From Spirochaeta sp. (GTDB lineage: Bacteria; Spirochaetota; Spirochaetia; Spirochaetales_E; Spirochaetaceae_B), in assembly GCA_030590585.1 (NCBI GenBank), contig JAUUYD010000200.1, forward strand, positions 1 through 5,366: a stretch of 5,366 nucleotides of DNA. The letters are read 5' to 3'. The notes under the pieces are model-generated. The model made no database searches and had not been told where the DNA came from. It was given only the letters and a program-made list of their open reading frames with translations. Shown piece by piece: positions 1 through 4,171 of this stretch (the stretch's first letter is position 1; each line of letters opens with the position of its first letter). A program made the position numbers and the translations under genes.

Positions 1-150
1 GTAGTCGTTATTGATGTGGCAAGTTTCACACTCGGTCTTATGATCATGGTCAAAACGGAAATACTTTTCATGGGCAAAGGTGGCTGGCAGCCAATTTTCC
101 TGATTATGGCACTGTCCACAGTTGTCTTTGAGTTCTCGGTGATGTTGATG
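1..150 (-). CDS. Multiheme c-type cytochrome, internal fragment (5' end missing, 3' end off window)
   Basis: The minus strand reads an open frame from the left edge to about position 150. It contains two covalent heme-attachment motifs, CGQCH (codons 106-120) and CETCH (codons 16-30). The linker is rich in His and aromatic residues, including NWLPATFAHEK and FRFDHDHK. CxxCH sites with His residues placed ahead of the next CxxCH are typical of small multiheme cytochromes of the c3/c7-like, doubled-CxxCH type. These are usually periplasmic and move electrons in anaerobic respiration. The frame stays open only to a stop at 175-177 and contains no ATG, GTG or TTG start, so the N-terminus with its signal peptide is absent. 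The C-terminus lies beyond position 1. Homology seems to end near 133-150, exactly where the adenosyltransferase fragment on the other strand begins. The family is clear from the motifs, but the exact subfamily cannot be assigned from about 50 residues. Confidence 0.75.
130..150. other. Breakpoint joining two 5'-truncated genes head to head
   Basis: To the left, the minus strand reads a heme-binding cytochrome with no start codon. To the right, the plus strand reads an adenosyltransferase that begins in mid-domain at GDVDELHSFLG. The adenosyltransferase frame meets a stop (TGA, 129-131) immediately upstream, and the cytochrome frame meets one at 175-177. Two unrelated, oppositely oriented genes both losing their 5' ends at the same place indicates a recombination or rearrangement point, or an artificial join in assembly or whole-genome amplification. 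No transposon end, tRNA or long repeat is visible at the join. Confidence 0.65.
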
Positions 151-569
151 AACTGCATTCCTTCCTCGGATTACTCAAAGCATCCCTGGACGTTCCCATA
201 GATAAAGAGGAAATAAACTGGATGGAAAACTGCCTTCTGAAAATTGGCGGTATGCTTGCATTGGCCCCCACCCATCCTGCCTATAAAAAAATGGACCTGG
301 TGGGAGATAAAGATATCGAAGAACTGGAAGACCGACAGAAGATACTTATGGAAAGAGTCGATTTACCACCGCTTTTCAGCACCTGCGGCGGGAGTGAAAG
401 CGGAGCAAGGGCAGATCTTGCCCGAACTGTCTGCCGCCGAACCGAAAGACATCTTGTCAAACTGATCCGGGAGAAAAAACTGAACCATCTGGGAGATGCT
501 CTTAAGTTTCTTAATCGACTCTCAGACTGGCTCTATATCAAAGCCCGTGAACTGGATATCTCCGGGTAA
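138..569 (+). CDS. PduO-type cob(I)alamin adenosyltransferase, N-terminally truncated
   Basis: The protein resembles ATP:cob(I)alamin adenosyltransferases of the PduO family. These are cytosolic trimers of four-helix-bundle subunits that transfer the 5'-deoxyadenosyl group of ATP to cob(I)alamin to make adenosylcobalamin. Visible family hallmarks, in order, are DVDELHSFLG, GGSESGARADLARTVCRRTER (with the Arg residues that contact ATP in this family) and LKFLNRLSDWLYIKAREL at the C-terminus. The natural stop is TAA at 567-569. The N-terminal segment, with the nucleotide-binding T-x-GDxG-T motif and the RVxK stretch, is missing: the frame is open only from 132 and is preceded by TGA. The first in-frame ATG (222) falls inside the domain, so a product from there would lack both that segment and the DVDEL helix. 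I therefore read it as a broken or artificially truncated gene, unlikely to be active as it stands. It converges on leuA, with 48 bases between their stop codons. Confidence 0.85.
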   Translation, partial: GDVDELHSFLGLLKASLDVPIDKEEINWMENCLLKIGGMLALAPTHPAYKKMDLVGDKDIEELEDRQKILMERVDLPPLFSTCGGSESGARADLARTVCRRTERHLVKLIREKKLNHLGDALKFLNRLSDWLYIKARELDISG

Positions 570-583
570 ATCGGAACCGGGAT

Positions 584-613
584 GGGACTGCCGAAACCTT
601 AAACAGCAGTCCC
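584..613. terminator. Inverted repeat between convergent genes, probable terminator
   Basis: GGGACTGC (584-591) and GCAGTCCC (606-613) are perfect 8-base complements around a 14-base loop. They lie between the stop of the adenosyltransferase fragment (569) and the stop of leuA (618). The position and GC-rich stem suit a transcription terminator serving one or both convergent units. Neither side has a good T run: the plus side continues TCCTTTA and the minus side ATCCCGG. It may therefore be a weak intrinsic terminator or an RNA 3'-end stabiliser. Confidence 0.55.
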
Positions 614-617
614 TCCT

Positions 618-2156
618 TTAGGGATGTTCGGGTTTAACACCATTATCAGTCATCATTTCCCTGCGGTTCAGTGCATTGATATAAGCCAGAGCCGAGGCTT
701 CGATAATATCCGTGGACGAGGCTTTGCCGTCAACCAGAACCCCCTGGAAATCAACCTGAAGTTTCACCTGTCCCTGAGCATCCTTCCCGCTGCCTACTGC
801 TTGAATAATATATTCGGTCAGACGGCCCTGGTTTCCGGTACACTGATCAATAGACTTGAATACCGCATCAATGGGACCATCTCCCGCCTGGGTGCCGAGA
901 CTGACATCTTCACCCTTCTTCATCTGTACCGTAGCTGAAGGGATGACGTTGTTTCCCGTCCAGGTCTGAAAGCTTTCAAGCCGCCAGCCGGCAGGAAGGT
1001 CACCAAGAACTCCGGATACCAGAGTAAAGAGATCTTCGTCATAGACCTCTTTCTTTTTGTCGGCGATCACAGTGAATTTCTCATAAAGTGAGTTCATCTG
1101 CTCTTCTTTAAGAACGATATGGTACTGTTCCAGCTTCTCTTTCAGGGCATGTTTACCCGAATGGCGACCCATCACCAGAGTTTCCCGGCTCCGGCCGATA
1201 TGATCCGGATTCATAATCTCATAAGTTTCCCTGTGCTTGAGAACCCCATGCTGGTGTATACCCGACTCGTGACTGAAGACATTATCACCGAATATGGGTT
1301 TATTCCGGGGGGTTACCAGCCCGGTGATATTCTGCAGCAATCGACTGGTGGGATAGAGATATTCGGAATTTACCCCGGTTTCCACATCCCAGAGATCTTT
1401 CCGGACTTTCAATGCCATCACCAGTTCTTCCAGAGCGGCATTTCCGGCCCTCTCTCCAATGCCGTTGAGGGTAACTTCCACCTGATCCGCCCCTGAACGA
1501 ACCGCCGCCAGTGAATTGGCCAGGGCAAGTCCAAGGTCGTTATGACAGTGAGAAGATAACAGTACAGTATCTCCAAGCTCGGGAATCACCTCTTTGAGGC
1601 GGGCCATCCTGCTGCCATACTCATCGGGCATGGCATATCCAACGGTATCCGGAATGTTCAGGGTATTCGCCCCGGCTGCAACAGCGATCTGCAAAGCCTT
1701 CACCATGAAATCCCATTCGGATCTGGAGGCATCTTCAGCTGAGAATTCAACCAGATCAAAGCCCTGCTCCCGGGCGTAAGTGACATGCTCTTTAATGGAG
1801 TCAAGAACCTCCTGTTCACTCATTCGCAGTTTATACTTCATGTGAAGTGGACTGGTTGCCAGAAATACATGAATCATCTTACCGGGGCAATCGGCCAGAG
1901 AGTCCCGGACAGCATCAATGTCAATTTTCTTACATCGAGCCAGTCCTACAACAGTGGCATTCTTTACTGCGGCTCCAATTCTTTTTACAGCATCAAACTG
2001 AACGGGTGAAGAAACGGGAAAACCGGCTTCTATCCTGTCCACACCCAGACGGTCCAGGGCGATAGCCATTTCAATTTTCTGCTCTACTGTCATAGAAGCA
2101 CCGGGAGATTGTTCACCATCCCGGAGTGTTGTATCAAAAATAGTAATTCTCTTCAT
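618..2156 (-). CDS. leuA: 2-isopropylmalate synthase
   Basis: LeuA condenses acetyl-CoA with 2-oxoisovalerate to give 2-isopropylmalate, the committed cytosolic step of leucine synthesis. The 512 residues match the usual bacterial LeuA length. The N-terminal TIM barrel carries FDTTLRDGEQ (residues 7-16, with catalytic Arg12 and metal-ligand Asp13), the substrate loop HVFLATSPLHMKYKL (96-110), FSAEDASRS (138-146), SSHCHNDLG (metal ligands His203 and His205) and GERAGNAALEE with Asn239. SHESGIHQHG (295-304) belongs to the linker subdomain. The C-terminal part from about 370, with GDGPIDAVFKSID (425-437), is the LeuA dimer/regulatory domain that mediates leucine feedback in this family. The ATG overlaps the cimA stop as TAATG, and GAGGAAAG (2163-2170) lies just upstream, so translation is probably coupled to cimA. 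It is the last gene of the operon and falls under the upstream Ile/Leu attenuator. The DGEQ motif and ATS..H loop favour LeuA over homocitrate or citramalate synthase. Confidence 0.95.
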   Translation of the reverse strand: MKRITIFDTTLRDGEQSPGASMTVEQKIEMAIALDRLGVDRIEAGFPVSSPVQFDAVKRIGAAVKNATVVGLARCKKIDIDAVRDSLADCPGKMIHVFLATSPLHMKYKLRMSEQEVLDSIKEHVTYAREQGFDLVEFSAEDASRSEWDFMVKALQIAVAAGANTLNIPDTVGYAMPDEYGSRMARLKEVIPELGDTVLLSSHCHNDLGLALANSLAAVRSGADQVEVTLNGIGERAGNAALEELVMALKVRKDLWDVETGVNSEYLYPTSRLLQNITGLVTPRNKPIFGDNVFSHESGIHQHGVLKHRETYEIMNPDHIGRSRETLVMGRHSGKHALKEKLEQYHIVLKEEQMNSLYEKFTVIADKKKEVYDEDLFTLVSGVLGDLPAGWRLESFQTWTGNNVIPSATVQMKKGEDVSLGTQAGDGPIDAVFKSIDQCTGNQGRLTEYIIQAVGSGKDAQGQVKLQVDFQGVLVDGKASSTDIIEASALAYINALNRREMMTDNGVKPEHP

Positions 2157-3760
2157 TATTTTCTTTCCTCATCTTTTTTAAGTTTGTATTCCAGAGATTC
2201 AACCAGAGCCCGCCATGAGGCCTCAATGATATTCTGCGAAACTCCTACAGTCCCCCAATGCCTCAGTCCGTCACTGCTTGTTATCAATACACGGGTTACC
2301 GCAGTACTGCCGGCTTGTTCATCCAGGATTCGAACCTTGTAGTCCGTCAGACGAATTCCGGAAATACCGGGATAAAATGTTTCAAGAGCCTTGTGTAGGG
2401 CCCGGTCCATGGCTTCCACAGGGCCGGATCCCTCTCCAACAGTGTGCTCAAAGGAGGTATGATGCCCCCCTGAACCTGCTACTGAATCAGGAACCGAAAC
2501 CTTGATGGTTGCTTCAGACCAGATTTCTCCTTTTTCATTCTCCCAGGAATGCACCCGAAAACCATGAACGGTAAAGAATGTACGCCGCCTGTTCAAAAGT
2601 TCATCGGTAAGCAGTTCGAAAGAAGCATCCGCTCCTTCGAAATGATAACCTTCCGCTTCCAGTTCCTTAACTCTGGCTACGATGGTTTTTGCGTTGCCAT
2701 CATCCACCTGCATACCCAATTCACCGGCCTTCTGTAATATATTGGACTTACCGGCCTGATCACTGATGGGAACGTCTCGATGATTACCGATTGTTTCAGG
2801 GGGCAGATGTTCATATAATTTCGGGTTTTTCCGAATAGCCGAAACGTGGATGCCCCCTTTGTGGGTAAAGGCCCTTTCCCCGACATATGGAAGACTTTCC
2901 TGATGAGGTTTATTGGACAATTCAGATACCAGATGGCTGAGTCTCGTCAATCCGGTGATATTCTCATCCTTAAGACTTTCATAGCCCATTTTAAGACTCA
3001 ATGTGGGAATAACTGTACAGAGATTTGCATTGCCGCAGCGCTCACCCAAACCATTGATGGTACCCTGTACCATCGTAGCTCCCAGTTCAACGGCAACTAT
3101 GGTATTTGCAAGGGAGAGCCCCCCATCATCATGAGTATGAATGCCGATGGGTTTATCAACGGCATCTATGGCAGCCAGGGTGGCAATCCGAATATCTTCC
3201 GGCAGGGCACCGCCATTAGTATCACAAAGAACAATCCAGTCTGCCCCGGCATCAGCAGCAGCTTTCAGGGTTTTAATCGCATACTCCGGGTTGGTCTTGA
3301 ATCCATCAAAATAATGCTCAGCGTCATAAACCACTTCATCACCCCGGGGTTTCAAATATTCAACAGTGGAGTGAATCATGCTCAGATTTTCATCGAGTGT
3401 AGTTCCAAGAGACTCATAGACGTGCATATCCCAGGTTTTCCCGAATATTGTGAACACCGGAGTTTCAGCCTTCAGAAGTTCCCCGAGAATTTTATCTTTT
3501 GCCGGATCTGTATTTTTAAATCGTGTGGAAGAGAAAGATGTGAGCCGGGCATGCTTCAATGATATTTTTTTCATCTCATTGAAAAACCGAATATCCTTGG
3601 GATTGGAACCCGGCCAACCCCCTTCAATATAATCAAAGCCCATATCATCAAGTTCCATGGACAACTTGATTTTATCTTCCACCGAGAAATGAACACCCCT
3701 TGTCTGGCCGCCGTCCCTCAGGGTTGTATCGAAGAGAATAATTCTTCCTTTATCAGGCAT
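2156..3760 (-). CDS. cimA: Citramalate synthase (long form)
   Basis: CimA condenses acetyl-CoA with pyruvate to (R)-citramalate, opening the threonine-independent route to 2-oxobutyrate and isoleucine. The 534-residue length and the motif FDTTLRDGGQTRGVHFSVEDK (10-30, with Arg15 and metal ligand Asp16), followed by YIEGGWPGSNPKD (44-56), are characteristic of the long citramalate synthase family found in Geobacter and other bacteria. LeuA has RDGEQ where this protein has RDGGQ. Other barrel motifs are YDAEHYFDG (145-153), GIHTHDDGG (metal ligands His208 and His210), NGLGERCGNANL (Asn244) and THKGGIHVSA (299-308). The C-terminal domain has GEGSGPVEAMDRALHKAL (442-459), which in this family carries the regulatory fold for isoleucine feedback. 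The start is supported by AAGGAG (3767-3772) six bases before the ATG. It is the first structural gene behind the Ile/Leu attenuator and overlaps leuA by one base. Homocitrate or AksA-type synthase is a less likely alternative. Confidence 0.93.
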   Translation of the reverse strand: MPDKGRIILFDTTLRDGGQTRGVHFSVEDKIKLSMELDDMGFDYIEGGWPGSNPKDIRFFNEMKKISLKHARLTSFSSTRFKNTDPAKDKILGELLKAETPVFTIFGKTWDMHVYESLGTTLDENLSMIHSTVEYLKPRGDEVVYDAEHYFDGFKTNPEYAIKTLKAAADAGADWIVLCDTNGGALPEDIRIATLAAIDAVDKPIGIHTHDDGGLSLANTIVAVELGATMVQGTINGLGERCGNANLCTVIPTLSLKMGYESLKDENITGLTRLSHLVSELSNKPHQESLPYVGERAFTHKGGIHVSAIRKNPKLYEHLPPETIGNHRDVPISDQAGKSNILQKAGELGMQVDDGNAKTIVARVKELEAEGYHFEGADASFELLTDELLNRRRTFFTVHGFRVHSWENEKGEIWSEATIKVSVPDSVAGSGGHHTSFEHTVGEGSGPVEAMDRALHKALETFYPGISGIRLTDYKVRILDEQAGSTAVTRVLITSSDGLRHWGTVGVSQNIIEASWRALVESLEYKLKKDEERK

Positions 3761-3766
3761 ACATGT

Positions 3767-3775
3767 CTCCTTGAA
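3767..3775 (-). promoter_or_regulatory. cimA ribosome binding site, possibly sequestered by the leader
   Basis: AAGGAG (3767-3772) lies six bases before the cimA ATG. The surrounding nine bases TTCAAGGAG can pair with CTCCTGAA at 3823-3830, eight pairs with one bulged A. That upstream stretch is also the antiterminator arm of the attenuator, so the site may be masked when the antiterminator is not formed. The ribosome binding site itself is solid; the masking is inference. Confidence 0.6.
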
Positions 3776-3787
3776 CCAACTGATACG

Positions 3788-3815
3788 AAAAAGGCGACCC
3801 TTTTAAAAGGTCGCC
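3788..3815 (-). terminator. Rho-independent terminator of the cimA-leuA attenuator
   Basis: On the minus strand, GGCGACC (3815-3809) pairs perfectly with GGTCGCC (3799-3793) across the loop TTTTAAAAG, and a flanking G-T wobble can extend the stem. Five T follow directly (3792-3788). This is a textbook intrinsic terminator, yet it lies 27 bases before the cimA start codon and downstream of a leader peptide rather than after a gene. That placement marks it as the conditional terminator of an attenuator. On the plus strand the stem is not followed by a T run, so it acts only towards cimA. Confidence 0.92.
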
Positions 3816-3898
3816 CGATCCATTCAGGAGGTTAATCATTTTATGGTTCGCAGCAGCTTAAGCCGTTACACCGCAATGATACCCCCTGTCGAACCGGC
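3813..3898 (-). promoter_or_regulatory. Antiterminator stem (2:3 pairing) of the attenuator
   Basis: On the minus strand, CAGGGGGT-ATCATT (3888-3875) pairs with AATGAT-TA-ACCTCCTG (3840-3825). This gives 14 base pairs, one of them G-U, interrupted by a two-base bulge. The pairing can continue outward: GGTTC (3895-3891) with GGATC (3821-3817) using wobbles, then GCC (3898-3896) with GGC (3815-3813). The last three bases are the first bases of the terminator's left arm, so the extended stem would compete with the terminator. The leader stop codon (3858-3860) lies inside the loop. The core stem is seen directly; the outer extension is weaker and its stability has not been calculated. Confidence 0.7.
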
Positions 3899-3977
3899 AG
3901 GGAATAATAATTAGCGATAGTAGAAGATTGATAATGGAGATGTTGAGAAAGATACTATTCAGGCTGATACCTGCCAT
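3858..3977 (-). CDS. Ile/Leu-rich leader peptide of the cimA-leuA operon (39 aa)
   Basis: This short gene starts with ATG at 3977, nine bases after a strong AAGGAG site (3987-3992), and ends at TAA (3858-3860). Of its 39 residues, 8 are Ile and 6 are Leu, concentrated in IINLLLSLIII (residues 15-25). There is only one Val, near the end. Three of the six Leu codons are CTA, which occurs once among about 40 Leu codons in the neighbouring HD-GYP gene. Such a run followed by alternative hairpins and a terminator is the arrangement of ribosome-mediated attenuation leaders like leuL and ilvL. Ribosomes short of Ile- or Leu-tRNA would stall on the run and let the antiterminator form. Ribosomes reaching the stop would cover the 3' hairpin arm and allow termination. 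The tail after the run (PCRFDRGYHCGVTA) is encoded by the hairpin sequences and probably has no role as protein. The frame could open further upstream to 4091, but the ribosome binding site and promoter position favour 3977. Confidence 0.9.
   Translation of the reverse strand: MAGISLNSIFLNISIINLLLSLIIIPCRFDRGYHCGVTA
3884..3902 (-). promoter_or_regulatory. Anti-antiterminator hairpin (1:2 pairing) of the attenuator
   Basis: CCCTG (3902-3898) pairs with CAGGG (3888-3884) around the nine-base loop CCGGTTCGA, and two T-G wobbles can lengthen the stem. It begins directly after the Ile codon run and uses the same CAGGG bases as the antiterminator, so the two structures exclude each other. Without leader translation it would form first and favour termination. 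Ribosomes stalled on the last Ile codons would cover its 5' arm. Confidence 0.65.
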
Positions 3978-3992
3978 TAACAAATTCTCCTT

Positions 3993-4005
3993 CACCATCA
4001 CGGTG
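3993..4005. repeat. Short inverted repeat CACC-N5-GGTG near the leader start site
   Basis: CACC (3993-3996) and GGTG (4002-4005) flank five bases. It lies between the predicted minus-strand transcription start and the leader ribosome binding site. It could be a small 5' hairpin in the leader RNA or an operator half-site pair, but at four base pairs it could also be chance. Confidence 0.25.
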
Positions 4006-4036
4006 TTGACAAAGAGCCTATCGTCACAAGAATAAT
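4006..4036 (+). promoter_or_regulatory. Possible promoter for the HD-GYP gene
   Basis: A perfect -35 hexamer TTGACA (4006-4011) is followed after 19 bases by AATAAT (4031-4036), a five-of-six match to the -10 consensus. The spacer is longer than the optimal 17, and the start would leave about 130 bases before the ATG at 4172. It overlaps the minus-strand promoter for the leader, so the two units could interfere with each other. The evidence is motif matching only. Confidence 0.35.
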
Positions 4037-4043
4037 GCGTCAA
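4015..4043 (-). promoter_or_regulatory. Probable promoter of the leader-cimA-leuA operon
   Basis: On the minus strand, TTGACG (4043-4038, five of six to the -35 consensus) is separated by exactly 17 bases from TAGGCT (4020-4015, three of six to the -10 consensus). A start near 4008 would give about 30 bases of untranslated RNA before the leader peptide ATG, a normal distance for an attenuator. The -10 box is poor, so the assignment rests on the -35 box, spacing and position. Confidence 0.5.
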
Positions 4044-4171
4044 GAGTTCAATATCTGTCTTTTTTACTGTAAAATGGCCTCGTTGTATCAAAATTCATTT
4101 TTTCTGCAGGAAATAACCCTGTAACGCCGATAGATTTAGACTGGAGACAACTCTGTATAGGAAGTACGTTA
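4044..4171. other. Non-coding 5' region of the HD-GYP gene
   Basis: This AT-rich stretch shows no supported gene. It contains T runs (4059-4066 and 4098-4103) and a small six-pair stem TGCAGG/CCTGTA (4105-4123) with no T tract after it. The ribosome binding site AGGAAG (4159-4164) lies seven bases before the ATG of the downstream gene. I see no cyclic di-GMP riboswitch core in it. Confidence 0.4.

Noticed and set aside
16..201. Plus-strand 61-codon frame with hydrophobic stretches
   Set aside because: The opposite strand encodes two CxxCH heme motifs in the same bases. The hydrophobic look is the shadow of His- and Asp-rich cytochrome codons, and the frame runs across the breakpoint.
222..569. 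ATG at 222 as a true start of a short adenosyltransferase
   Set aside because: Clear family homology (GDVDELHSFLG) continues upstream of 222 in the same frame, so this ATG is internal to a truncated gene.
2846..3562. Plus-strand open frame of 238 codons
   Set aside because: It is antisense to the well-conserved cimA coding sequence and has no plausible domain content.
3788..4008. T-box riboswitch upstream of cimA
   Set aside because: No T-box motif (TGGNACCGCG type) or matching specifier hairpin is present, while an Ile/Leu-rich translated leader with its own ribosome binding site explains the terminator.
3978..4091. Upstream extension of the leader peptide to 77 codons
   Set aside because: The extended start has no convincing ribosome binding site and would precede the best promoter. 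The ATG at 3977 has AAGGAG at a proper distance.
4105..4123. Six-pair stem TGCAGG/CCTGTA upstream of the HD-GYP gene
   Set aside because: It is short, contains a wobble, and has no T tract or regulatory neighbour, so it is compatible with chance.
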